From: JACKOD01 sp041591635
GTDB taxonomy: Bacteria > Pseudomonadota > Gammaproteobacteria > Pseudomonadales > Oleiphilaceae
Length of the DNA: 17,272 nt
Assembly (NCBI GenBank): GCA_041591635.1
Contig: JBFHRO010000051.1
Coordinates: forward strand, 1-17,272
Direction of reading: 5' to 3'
Shown here: positions 7,641-15,328 of the stretch, in pieces
How positions within the stretch are numbered: position 1 is the first letter of the stretch
Layout: the number at the start of each line of letters is the position of its first letter
Translations under genes and position numbers: made by a program
The notes under the pieces: generated by a model
Seen by the model: the letters and a program-made list of their open reading frames with translations, nothing else
What the model was told of the DNA's origin: nothing
Database searches by the model: none

Positions 7641-10520
7641 ATGCCTAAGTGGGGAATACGCAAGCGCATTCTGTTGCTGGCGCTACTGCCGGCCATCACC
7701 ATTGCCCTTTTGCTGGCGCTGTTTTTTGTTCACACCAAGCTGAGCTCCATCGACCAGCATTTTGTCGAACGTGGCAACTCACTTAGCCGCCAATTGGCGG
7801 TGGCGTCTGAATATGGCATCACCGAGGCCCAACGTGAGCAATTGATCGTTCTGGCCAATGCCACGCTGGAAGAAGCCGATGTCCGGTCCCTGATCATTTT
7901 TGACCGCTATCACCGCGCACTGGTTCAGGCCGGCCCCAAGACGCTGTTGACACCCCATCTTGAGGAGCTATCAACCCGGGTCCAGATCCATAAACGGGGC
8001 GACGAAACCAGCTTGTTTATCGCCCCCGTTGACAATCAACGTACGGTGACGCAACCACTGGAGCTGGCTGCCACAACGCCTGCCAACACGCTGGAAAAAC
8101 CGCTTGGCTGGATCGCACTGGAACTGTCACACACCCATGCGACCATTGAAAAGTACCACACCTTGTTAACCACCCTGCTTCTACTGGCCATAGGGATCGT
8201 TATCAACTGGCTCATTGCACTGCATATTACCGGCGGTGTCGTCAATCCACTGGAAAAAATCACCCAGGCCGTTACGGCAATTCGTGAAGGCAAACTGGAC
8301 ACGCGGGTCTATACCCAGGGCGGAGAGGAGTTGCAAGTGCTCGAGTCCGGAGTCAATAGCATGGCCGAATCACTGAGTCGGGCTTATGACGAAATGCAGC
8401 ACAATATTGATCAGGCGACCGAAGACTTGCGCGAAACCCTCGAAACCATCGAGATTCAAAACATCGAGCTGGACATTGCCCGCAAGGAAGCCCTGGAGGC
8501 GAGCCGGATCAAGTCAGAATTTCTGGCCAACATGAGTCATGAAATCCGCACCCCGCTCAACGGTATTCTGGGCTTCACCAACCTGCTGCTCAAAGGTCAT
8601 CTGAATTCACAGCAAAAGGACCACCTGACCACCATCAAAAAGTCATCGGAAATCCTGCTGACCATCATTAACGACATTCTCGACTTTTCCAAAATTGAAG
8701 CCGGAAAACTGGTGCTGGATCGCAGTCCGCTGAAACTGCGTGAAATCATCGAGGATGTCATGGTCATGCTGGCGCCGGCCGCTCATCACAAGAACCTGGA
8801 TCTGGCGGCCCTGGTCTATAACGACGTGCCCAACAACCTGATGGGCGATGCGCTGCGGATAAAACAGATCATTACCAATCTGGTCAATAACGCCATCAAG
8901 TTTACCCAAACCGGCGAGGTGACTACCCGCGTCATGATGGAAGACATGGAGAGCGACGGCAAACACCTCACCCTGCGAATCAACGTTACAGACACCGGGG
9001 TGGGATTGTCCCGCGTACAGCAGCAGTCGCTTTTCAATGCCTTTGCCCAGGCAGACACCACCACCTCTCGCCAGTACGGGGGCACCGGACTTGGTCTGGT
9101 GATATCAAAGCGACTGGTGGAGGAAATGGGGGGCGAAATCGGCCTGGAAAGTGAGCTTGGCAAGGGCTCCAGTTTCTGGTTCACCTTCAAGACCGAGTTG
9201 GCCGCCAGCGTCAGCCACGAGTCATCTTTGCCCCAATTCAACGGCGAGAAAGTCATCTATCTGGAATCCCAGACAACCACCGGCATGGTCGTCAAGCATC
9301 TGCTGGAACAAATGAACCTCTCGGTGACACAGGTGGAATCCCCGGTTGAGCTGGTGAAAAAAATCATTTACGCCCAAACCAGTCACCAAGGCTACGAACT
9401 GGCCATTATTGGCTTAAGTCGCCACATGATGAATTCCAACCAATACCGTATCAGTCTGCGGGAACTGGAAGCCAATCGTGATTGCCGCACCCTGTTGTTG
9501 ACCCCCACCCTGGATGACATGAACCAGCCGCTGCTGGAAATCTGTTCAGGCCACCTGACCAAACCAATTCAACAGCAACGTTTGGGAGAAATGCTGGTGC
9601 GACTGCTGCGCCACCACCCGCCGGCTGGCCAACTGCAGATCAGCACCTACCCCGGCGCCGGCGAACAGCCGCGCCGCGCAAGCAACGAGCCGACGATTCT
9701 GGCCGTCGATGACAATGAAGCCAACCTTAAGCTGGTAGAAGCCCTGTTGAGCGGCATGCACATTAAGGTTCACACCGCCACCAACGGTTTTGAGGCCCTG
9801 ACCAAAGCCAAACTGATGCAATACGACCTGATTTTCATGGATGTGCAGATGCCCGGCATGGATGGCACAGAAGCCACCGAGCGCATTCGCGCCTGCGGTA
9901 CGGGAAGCTATCAGACGCCGATCGTCGCCCTCACCGCCCACGCTCTGGCCGAAGAAGAGAAAAACCTGCTGCGCAAGGGATTTGATGACTATCTTACCAA
10001 GCCGGTCAGCGAACAGCAGCTGCAGGACGTGATTGCCCATCGCACCGGATTCAGGCCGACCCTGCAACTTCCCGCGCCAGCACTTGACCAGGCTGTCACG
10101 CCGATGCGTCCATCACGCACTCACCGGCTGGATCGCTGCATCGATATCACCGAGTGCATTCAGCTGGCAGCAGGAAAAGCGGATCTGGCGGAAGAGTTGT
10201 TCACCATGCTCCTGGAGCACCTGCCTTTGGATTTGAATGCCATTCGCCAGCACTATCATGAGAAAGACCTGGAGGCCCTTCTGATGCGCGTTCACAAACT
10301 CCATGGCGCAACCCGCTATTGCGGTGTACCCGATTTGCGACAGGCGGCCGAAGCCATGGAGGTGGCGCTCAAGCAGCAATCGGATCTGAGCAAGCCCGTT
10401 ACCAACCTCATCGCCGCCATCGAACAGGTGCTACGCTGGACCGATGAAAACGACTGGCGCACTCAAATGCGCAGCACCATCAAGCCTGATCAGTCCAGCA
10501 CAGCGAACGCCACTACGTAA
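7641..10520 (+). CDS. gacS: GacS/BarA-type hybrid sensor histidine kinase
   Basis: Inner-membrane kinase expected to phosphorylate the response regulator GacA/UvrY and so drive Csr/Rsm small RNA expression. From the ATG at 7641 it is 959 aa. Order of domains: TM1 (about 9-31), periplasmic region (to about 172), TM2 (about 175-195), HAMP (about 196-250), coiled linker, dimerisation/phosphoacceptor domain with His300 in NMSHEIRTPLNG, ATPase domain (NLVNNAIKFT, DTGVGLS, GGTGLGLVISKRLVE), a degenerate receiver-like segment (about 535-660) lacking the Asp, a true receiver with Asp734 and Lys787, and an HPt domain with His885 in HKLHGATRYCG. This four-step tripartite layout is typical of BarA/GacS. 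MPKWGIRKRILLLALLP aligns with known GacS starts. An in-frame TTG at 7611 would add ten residues; neither start has a Shine-Dalgarno. No response regulator gene is nearby, as usual for GacS, and the 3' end overlaps the convergent acpS by 31 bp. Confidence 0.95.
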   Translation: MPKWGIRKRILLLALLPAITIALLLALFFVHTKLSSIDQHFVERGNSLSRQLAVASEYGITEAQREQLIVLANATLEEADVRSLIIFDRYHRALVQAGPKTLLTPHLEELSTRVQIHKRGDETSLFIAPVDNQRTVTQPLELAATTPANTLEKPLGWIALELSHTHATIEKYHTLLTTLLLLAIGIVINWLIALHITGGVVNPLEKITQAVTAIREGKLDTRVYTQGGEELQVLESGVNSMAESLSRAYDEMQHNIDQATEDLRETLETIEIQNIELDIARKEALEASRIKSEFLANMSHEIRTPLNGILGFTNLLLKGHLNSQQKDHLTTIKKSSEILLTIINDILDFSKIEAGKLVLDRSPLKLREIIEDVMVMLAPAAHHKNLDLAALVYNDVPNNLMGDALRIKQIITNLVNNAIKFTQTGEVTTRVMMEDMESDGKHLTLRINVTDTGVGLSRVQQQSLFNAFAQADTTTSRQYGGTGLGLVISKRLVEEMGGEIGLESELGKGSSFWFTFKTELAASVSHESSLPQFNGEKVIYLESQTTTGMVVKHLLEQMNLSVTQVESPVELVKKIIYAQTSHQGYELAIIGLSRHMMNSNQYRISLRELEANRDCRTLLLTPTLDDMNQPLLEICSGHLTKPIQQQRLGEMLVRLLRHHPPAGQLQISTYPGAGEQPRRASNEPTILAVDDNEANLKLVEALLSGMHIKVHTATNGFEALTKAKLMQYDLIFMDVQMPGMDGTEATERIRACGTGSYQTPIVALTAHALAEEEKNLLRKGFDDYLTKPVSEQQLQDVIAHRTGFRPTLQLPAPALDQAVTPMRPSRTHRLDRCIDITECIQLAAGKADLAEELFTMLLEHLPLDLNAIRQHYHEKDLEALLMRVHKLHGATRYCGVPDLRQAAEAMEVALKQQSDLSKPVTNLIAAIEQVLRWTDENDWRTQMRSTIKPDQSSTANATT

Positions 10521-10864
10521 GCCTGCTCATCGGCGACGCTCACGTGAACCTGCTGTGCGCCCAAGTCGTGCATCCGCTTTGCCGCTGCACCCTGAAGACT
10601 GGCGATGGGACGCCCCAGGGGATCACGCCCGGTCTCAATGCTGTGCCAGCCGACCCCTTGCGCAATGCCGGTGCCCAACGCCTTGGCCACCGCCTCTTTG
10701 AGTGCAAAGGTTTTGGCCAGCAATCGTATATCCGATTGGCGCGCATAAAACCGAAGCATCTCCGAGGGCGTCATAATCCGACTGACAAAGCGCTTGCCAT
10801 GTCGACCCCAGGCGGCCTGAATCCTTGCCACCTCGACAATATCGGTTCCAACACCCCGTATCAT
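10490..10864 (-). CDS. acpS: AcpS, holo-[acyl-carrier-protein] synthase
   Basis: Transfers 4'-phosphopantetheine from coenzyme A to the serine of apo-acyl carrier protein, activating it for fatty acid synthesis. The 124-aa protein matches the family size (E. coli 126). It has the two signature motifs: GVGTDIVEVARI at the N terminus with metal-binding Asp8, and FALKEAVAKALGTG with Glu57. The middle segment WHSIETGRDPLGRP and the C-terminal VHVSVADEQAYVVAFAVL are also typical. The ATG at 10864 overlaps the pdxJ TGA (ATGA, 4 bp), implying translational coupling as the last gene of the lepA operon. Its last 31 bp overlap the 3' end of gacS on the other strand. Confidence 0.95.
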   Translation of the reverse strand: MIRGVGTDIVEVARIQAAWGRHGKRFVSRIMTPSEMLRFYARQSDIRLLAKTFALKEAVAKALGTGIAQGVGWHSIETGRDPLGRPIASLQGAAAKRMHDLGAQQVHVSVADEQAYVVAFAVLD

Positions 10865-11613
10865 CCCTGCGAGGCGCCAGCACTTGCCTGGGCGATGAGT
10901 TGACGCATGGAGCTTACCGCTTCCTTCATTCCCACCATGAGCGCACGTGCGATGATGCTGTGGCCAATGTTGAGTTCATTGATTCCGGCAATCGCGGCAA
11001 TCGCCTCGGTATTGTGATAGTGCAAGCCGTGCCCGGCATTGACAATGAGACCTTTGGTCAAAGCATAAGCAACGGCACTGCGAATCTTCTCCAGTTGCCG
11101 CTGTTGCGCCTGCGGGGTAAGCGCCTCGGCGTAATGCCCGGTGTGAATTTCAATCGCGGGCGCCCCGCAGCGTACCGCTGCATCAATTTGTGAAAACTCG
11201 GCATCAATGAACAGCGAAACCTCAATGCCGGCCGCGCCCAGCCGCTCACAGGCTTCGCCGATCCGGGCCTCCTGCTGCAATACATCCAGCCCCCCTTCTG
11301 TGGTGAGCTCCTCCCGCTTTTCCGGCACAAGACAGCAGTGTGCCGGCTTTACCCGCAGCGCCAGTGCAATCATCGCCTCGGTCACGGCCATTTCAAGATT
11401 CATCCGGGTCTGCAAGGTGGTGCTGAGCAAGAGCACATCCCGCTCCTGAATATGCCGGGCGTCTTCGCGCAGATGCACCGTAATGCCGTCAGCTCCGGCT
11501 TCTTCGGCCAGTAAAGCCGCCTGCAAAGGTTCAGGGTAACGGGTACCTCTTGCCTGCCGCAACGTGGCAATGTGATCAATGTTTACACCCAGCAATACTC
11601 GGTTAGCTGTCAT
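10861..11613 (-). CDS. pdxJ: PdxJ, pyridoxine 5'-phosphate synthase
   Basis: Closes the pyridine ring of vitamin B6 from 1-deoxy-D-xylulose 5-phosphate and 3-amino-2-oxopropyl phosphate, in the cytoplasm. The 250-aa TIM-barrel protein has family hallmarks in order: LLGVNIDHIATLRQARG near the start, EEAGADGITVHLREDARHI, the PAHCCLVPEKREELTTEGGLD loop, EVSLFIDAEFSQI, IEIHTGHYAE, and LIVNAGHGLHYHN with ELNIGHSIIARAL. The frame is open upstream to 11661, but the ATG at 11613 is chosen because it gives the standard N terminus (MTANRVLLGVNIDH) and has GAGGG about 8 nt upstream. It lies inside the end of recO (11-bp overlap), so the two are probably translationally coupled, and it overlaps acpS by 4 bp downstream. 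Confidence 0.96.
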   Translation of the reverse strand: MTANRVLLGVNIDHIATLRQARGTRYPEPLQAALLAEEAGADGITVHLREDARHIQERDVLLLSTTLQTRMNLEMAVTEAMIALALRVKPAHCCLVPEKREELTTEGGLDVLQQEARIGEACERLGAAGIEVSLFIDAEFSQIDAAVRCGAPAIEIHTGHYAEALTPQAQQRQLEKIRSAVAYALTKGLIVNAGHGLHYHNTEAIAAIAGINELNIGHSIIARALMVGMKEAVSSMRQLIAQASAGASQG

Positions 11614-12427
11614 TGGTTTTACCCTCTTGTGTTGATCTGGTATCGGCATCCCGGGATTCAAACGACCGGTATTGCAGCATCAATTCCCGACTGCGCAGCG
11701 GCCTGCCCTGCAGCAAATGCGCAATGATCTGGCGAAAAAGGCGTTTGGCCACGGGCAACCCATGCTCCATGCCGGAGCTCTGCGCCGTGTCGGCATCATC
11801 GAACGACCACCGGGGAGCATTTTCTATCACAAAGGCATGTACAGCACGCAGCTGTGATGCCAAAAAACACATTGATTCAGGAAATCTTGCCGCTGGTTCT
11901 GCTGGCATAAACCCTTGCTCTGCGCCCCACACGTAATAGCGGTCAGACGCTAAAGGCGCCCCCAGGTGATCCCGAATCAAATCCGGCGCCATCCCCAGTT
12001 CGCATAACAGGTGCCATTCAAAGTTGCGCAGGGTAATTTCCAGGTGCGACATGGAGGCTAACTGCCCCATGGCATGGGCATAATGAATAAAGAGCGCTGG
12101 GGCGGGATCGTCGGGACGCAACAATAACTGCAGCAGTTCGTTGATATAAAAGGCGCTAAAGAGCGTATCACCGGTAAGCGCCGGCAGTCGCATTTCGGAC
12201 TCGACTCCCACAAAATTTTTGAGCGACCCCTTGCCTTGCCAACTGAGCAACAAGGGCTGGAAGGGGCGCAAAAGGCCGCCGGCATGATTACCCGGCCGCT
12301 TTATGCCCTTTGCGATCACGCGAACTTTACCGTAGCCGTGGGAAAAGGCATCCATCATCAGACCACTTTCCCCATACGGCCAAGTATGCAGGAGATACGC
12401 CGGCTCCAGACAAACGCTATTTACCAT
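11603..12427 (-). CDS. recO: RecO, recombination mediator / DNA repair protein
   Basis: Works with RecR (and RecF) to load RecA on SSB-coated single-stranded DNA and anneals complementary strands. The 274-aa protein has the N-terminal OB-fold pattern (PAYLLHTWPYGESGLMMDAFSHGYGKVRVIAKGIKR), then SLKNFVGVESEM, FYINELLQLLLRPDD and the helical LRNFEWHLLCELGMAPDL typical of RecO. It is longer than E. coli RecO (242 aa), with a polar C-terminal tail after about residue 240. The zinc-binding cysteines of some RecO proteins are not seen. The ATG at 12427 is preceded in frame by a TGA six codons upstream, which fixes the start region, although the Shine-Dalgarno is poor. The era-recO order is a long-conserved pairing. 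The 46-bp gap to era is the largest in this operon. Confidence 0.95.
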   Translation of the reverse strand: MVNSVCLEPAYLLHTWPYGESGLMMDAFSHGYGKVRVIAKGIKRPGNHAGGLLRPFQPLLLSWQGKGSLKNFVGVESEMRLPALTGDTLFSAFYINELLQLLLRPDDPAPALFIHYAHAMGQLASMSHLEITLRNFEWHLLCELGMAPDLIRDHLGAPLASDRYYVWGAEQGFMPAEPAARFPESMCFLASQLRAVHAFVIENAPRWSFDDADTAQSSGMEHGLPVAKRLFRQIIAHLLQGRPLRSRELMLQYRSFESRDADTRSTQEGKTNDS

Positions 12428-12473
12428 GGGGCAAACCCGTCAATCCCGCTAGGTCACATGCCGCAGCGAGAGC

Positions 12474-13394
12474 CTAGTTGATGTCAGTATAACCAAGACT
12501 TTTCAATGCCCGCTCACTGTCGGCCCAACCGCTTTTCACCTTGACCCACAATCGCAACATGACCTTGCTTTCAAACATCTTTTCCATATCAAGGCGGGCA
12601 TCCCGACCAATGATTTTGAGTTTATCGCCACCGTCGCCGATCAGGATCTTTTTCTGCCCCTGACGCTCGACCAGAATCAGAGCGCCTATATGTAAAACGT
12701 GGTTCTCCTGCTTGAACTCCTCAATCTCGACGTTGACCGAATAAGGCACCTCGGCACCAAGCTGGCGCATGATTTTTTCCCGTACCAGTTCGGCCGCAAG
12801 AAACCGCTGCGTCCGATCGGTGATTTGATCTTCCGGATAATGATGAATACCTGCCGGCATCAGGGCTGCCAGCAGGGCTTCAAGGCGCTCGACATTGTGT
12901 CCCTGCGTGGCAGACAGGGGCACAATCGCGTGAAAGTCCATTTTTCCGGCTACCTGTTGCATAAAAGGTAAAAGCGCGTTGCGATCCGTGAGTTGATCGA
13001 CCTTGTTCACGGCCAGAATCACAGGGCAATCGGCACGTTTGACTTTTTCAAGCACCCATTCGTCTTCGTCGGTCCATTTCTGCCGATCGACAATGAACAC
13101 AACCGCATCAACCCCCTTAAGTGCTCCCGAAGCGGCTCGATTCATATACTTGTTGATGGCTTTGGTCTCTTCCCGGTGCATGCCGGGCGTATCGACGTAA
13201 ATCACCTGCAGATCATCAAGCGTCTTGATGCCGAGAATCTGGTGCCGGGTGGTTTGCGGTTTTCTCGACGTAATACTGAGCTTCTGGCCCAAAATCCGGT
13301 TCAATAGCGTCGACTTGCCTACATTCGGGCGCCCCACAATCGCCACAAAGCCACACCGGGAGCTCCCTGCTGTTTCTTTATCATCCACGCTCAA
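12474..13394 (-). CDS. era: Era, GTPase for 30S ribosomal subunit assembly
   Basis: Essential GTPase that binds the 3' end of 16S rRNA and helps mature the small subunit. The 306-aa protein has an N-terminal GTPase domain with G1 GRPNVGKS (21-28), the switch region RKPQTTRHQI, G3 DTPG (68-71), G4 NKVD (130-133) and G5 SATQG. The Era-specific C-terminal KH domain carries the RNA-binding GDGGDKL region near residue 255. The start is an unusual TTG at 13394, chosen because GGAGGA lies 7 nt upstream and the TTG forms a TTGA overlap with the rnc stop; GTG two codons later is the alternative. The rnc-era pairing is conserved, both products acting on ribosomal RNA, and translation is probably coupled. 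Confidence 0.97.
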   Translation of the reverse strand: MSVDDKETAGSSRCGFVAIVGRPNVGKSTLLNRILGQKLSITSRKPQTTRHQILGIKTLDDLQVIYVDTPGMHREETKAINKYMNRAASGALKGVDAVVFIVDRQKWTDEDEWVLEKVKRADCPVILAVNKVDQLTDRNALLPFMQQVAGKMDFHAIVPLSATQGHNVERLEALLAALMPAGIHHYPEDQITDRTQRFLAAELVREKIMRQLGAEVPYSVNVEIEEFKQENHVLHIGALILVERQGQKKILIGDGGDKLKIIGRDARLDMEKMFESKVMLRLWVKVKSGWADSERALKSLGYTDIN

Positions 13395-14080
13395 GGTGCA
13401 TCCTCCAATCCCAACAATATCAATGCCTGTGTGGCCGCCTGCTGCTCAGCAATACGACGGCTGTTGCCGCGTCCTTTGGTAGTGCACTCCAGCATCGACA
13501 CATCACAATCGACAAAGAAGGTTTGGGAGTGTTGTTCACCAATCACATTGGTCACCTCGTACTTTGGCAAATCCAGCTGGCGCGATTGGAGAAATTCCTG
13601 CAACCGGGTTTTGGGGTCTTTTTGGGTATCCTGCAACGAAAGCGACTCAAGCCGGTCGGCGTACCAGTGCAACACACGCTCCCGACAGGCCGCAAAGCCG
13701 GCATCCTGAAAAATGGCACCGATGATGGATTCCATGGCGTCCGCCAAAATCGACTCGCGCCGATAGCCTCCACTTTTGAGCTCACCTGAGCCCAGCAGCA
13801 AGAAATCTCCCAGGCCGAACTCACGCGCCAGTTCGGCCAGGGTAACACCTTTTACCAAACGGGCCCGCAGGCGGCTCATTTGTCCTTCGCGGGCCTTGGG
13901 GAACTTGAGAAAAAGCGCCTCGGCAATAATGAAATTCAGCACCGAATCGCCCAGAAATTCCAGACGCTCGTTGTTGTTGCCACCATGACTGCGATGCGTC
14001 ATGGCCAGAATCAGGAGTTTCGGATCCTTGAACTGATAGCCAAGGCGTTTTTCCAGTGCGCAATAATCGAGTTTACTCAC
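13391..14080 (-). CDS. rnc: RNase III, double-stranded RNA endoribonuclease
   Basis: Cleaves double-stranded RNA, processing the 30S pre-rRNA and many mRNAs. The 229-aa protein aligns residue for residue with E. coli RNase III at the active site: NERLEFLGDS (37-46) with Glu38, Glu41 and Asp45, and ADAMESIIGAIF with Asp114 and Glu117. The C-terminal double-stranded RNA-binding domain (about 155-226) begins DPKTRLQEFLQ and ends GRGNSRRIAEQQAATQAL. The start is GTG at 14080, 6 bp after the stop of the upstream DUF4845 gene, with AAGG overlapping that stop region as Shine-Dalgarno. The 3' end overlaps era by 4 bp. Autoregulation by cleavage of its own leader is known in E. coli; I cannot see a matching structure here. 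Confidence 0.97.
   Translation of the reverse strand: MSKLDYCALEKRLGYQFKDPKLLILAMTHRSHGGNNNERLEFLGDSVLNFIIAEALFLKFPKAREGQMSRLRARLVKGVTLAELAREFGLGDFLLLGSGELKSGGYRRESILADAMESIIGAIFQDAGFAACRERVLHWYADRLESLSLQDTQKDPKTRLQEFLQSRQLDLPKYEVTNVIGEQHSQTFFVDCDVSMLECTTKGRGNSRRIAEQQAATQALILLGLEDAP
13401..13406 (-). promoter_or_regulatory. Strong Shine-Dalgarno deciding the TTG start of era
   Basis: GGAGGA in the sense of era, 7 nt upstream of the TTG at 13394-13392 and inside the last codons of rnc. It is among the best ribosome-binding sites on this strand and supports the TTG rather than the GTG two codons downstream. Confidence 0.6.
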
Positions 14081-14086
14081 AACGCC

Positions 14087-14479
14087 TTATTTTCGTCCGG
14101 ATTCGTCAAATTCGCGATCAAACACCACAACCGCATCGATGTTTCGAAAAACATTCACCCTGATCTCGTACTTGAGCACTCCGGAAAGCCGGCCATCGGT
14201 TTGGGAAACCGTAAAATACTCATTCTTGAAATCGCGAATGTTGTTGATTGACAGGCGCTTGGCAAGGCTATCCTTGAAATCTTCGGCGGCCACACGCTTG
14301 CCGGCAGATTCACGAAACAAGTCTTCGATAACCGTTTCTATGGTCCGGTTATCTATGTATATAGGAACGAGCTTCAAACTGACGCTCAGAATTGCAGCGG
14401 CAAAAAACAACACCACCATCATGTTCATGATGGAGACGCCGGCCTGCCGGTATCTCAATACTGCTTTACGATCAGACAT
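14087..14479 (-). CDS. DUF4845 family single-pass membrane protein
   Basis: Small protein of unknown function typically found between lepB and rnc in gammaproteobacteria. From the ATG at 14479 it is 130 aa: a basic N terminus, one hydrophobic segment (about 15-37) and a hydrophilic C-terminal domain probably outside the cytoplasm. RYRQAGVSIMNMMVVLFF resembles a type IV prepilin N terminus (a Gly, then a hydrophobic helix), but the position normally holding Glu5 is Asn, so a pilin role is uncertain. The DUF4845 name rests on gene position, size and the transmembrane layout. The open frame continues upstream to 14566 within lepB; the ATG at 14479 is preferred because it sits 16 bp after the lepB stop and starts the conserved part. 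Confidence 0.85.
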   Translation of the reverse strand: MSDRKAVLRYRQAGVSIMNMMVVLFFAAAILSVSLKLVPIYIDNRTIETVIEDLFRESAGKRVAAEDFKDSLAKRLSINNIRDFKNEYFTVSQTDGRLSGVLKYEIRVNVFRNIDAVVVFDREFDESGRK

Positions 14480-14495
14480 ATCCACGCCAATCCTG

Positions 14496-15317
14496 TTATT
14501 CAATTGTTCGTACACGCGCAAACGAAGGAATCGAGAGCAACTCTTCCCAGTGCATCCAGATTGCAAAAGCCTTACCCACTACCAACTCGTCTGGCACCAT
14601 TCCCCAAAACCGGCTGTCGTTACTGTGATCGCGATTATCCCCCATCACAAAGTAATGCCCCTCCGGTACGACCCACTCACCCGCACCCGCGGTACTGCTC
14701 ACCCGACGGTTCTTGAATATCTGGTGCGAAATCTCTCCCAGTTGCTCCTCAAACAGGCGGATGCTGTCGAAGTTGGCGAGGTGTTTTTCGGTCACGGGCT
14801 CATCATTAATATAGAGGGTTTTATCCTGATAGCGGATTTTATCGCCTGCAACCCCCACTACCCGCTTGATGTAATTGGTTTTCCGATCCCCCGGATAACG
14901 AAATACCATGACATCGCCGCGCACGGGATCATTCAGACTCATCAATTTGGTGCCTGCCACCGGCAGCCGAATGCCGTAGGTGTACTTGTTCACCAAAATG
15001 AAATCCCCCACCTCAAGGGTCGGCAACATCGACCCGGACGGAATCTGAAAAGGCTCAACCAGGAAGGATCTCAGCACCAGCACGATGGCGAGTACCGGAA
15101 AGAAGGAGCGTGAGGTTTCAACCACCCAGCACCCTATCGCATTTATCCGCCTCGACATTCCCGACTCAAACCGGTCTCGACTCTCTGCCGTCACTTGCTG
15201 TGATTTAGCTGCTGCCATATTGGCATAGTTCGATTTCAGCAGCACAACGTCCACCAGAGTGACAAAACCGGTCACCAACGTCAGCACGACCAATATCAGC
15301 GGAAAATCCAGATCCAT
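14496..15317 (-). CDS. lepB: LepB, signal peptidase I
   Basis: Inner-membrane serine protease that removes signal peptides from exported proteins, using a Ser-Lys dyad in the periplasm. The 273-aa protein has two N-terminal membrane segments (about 5-26 and 72-87). Catalytic Ser96 lies in IPSGSMLPTLEVGD and Lys151 in YIKRVVGVAGD. The C-terminal box GHYFVMGDNRDHSNDSRFWG is complete. Length is below E. coli LepB (324 aa) but normal for Pseudomonas-type enzymes. The ATG at 15317 is chosen over a TTG at 15323 because AGGA sits 6 nt upstream of the ATG and directly against the TTG. The gene follows lepA by 11 bp, the classic lepA-lepB operon. Confidence 0.97.
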   Translation of the reverse strand: MDLDFPLILVVLTLVTGFVTLVDVVLLKSNYANMAAAKSQQVTAESRDRFESGMSRRINAIGCWVVETSRSFFPVLAIVLVLRSFLVEPFQIPSGSMLPTLEVGDFILVNKYTYGIRLPVAGTKLMSLNDPVRGDVMVFRYPGDRKTNYIKRVVGVAGDKIRYQDKTLYINDEPVTEKHLANFDSIRLFEEQLGEISHQIFKNRRVSSTAGAGEWVVPEGHYFVMGDNRDHSNDSRFWGMVPDELVVGKAFAIWMHWEELLSIPSFARVRTIE

Positions 15318-15323
15318 GAGCAA

Positions 15324-15327
15324 TCCT
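15324..15327 (-). promoter_or_regulatory. Shine-Dalgarno of lepB
   Basis: AGGA in the sense of lepB, 6 nt upstream of the ATG at 15317 and in the 11-bp gap after the lepA stop. The spacing excludes the TTG at 15323, which it abuts. Confidence 0.5.
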
Positions 15328-15328
15328 A

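Noticed and set aside
14139..15113. 324-codon plus-strand open frame across lepB and the DUF4845 gene
   Set aside because: It is fully antisense to two well-recognised genes, has no family resemblance and is explained by the codon bias of lepB.
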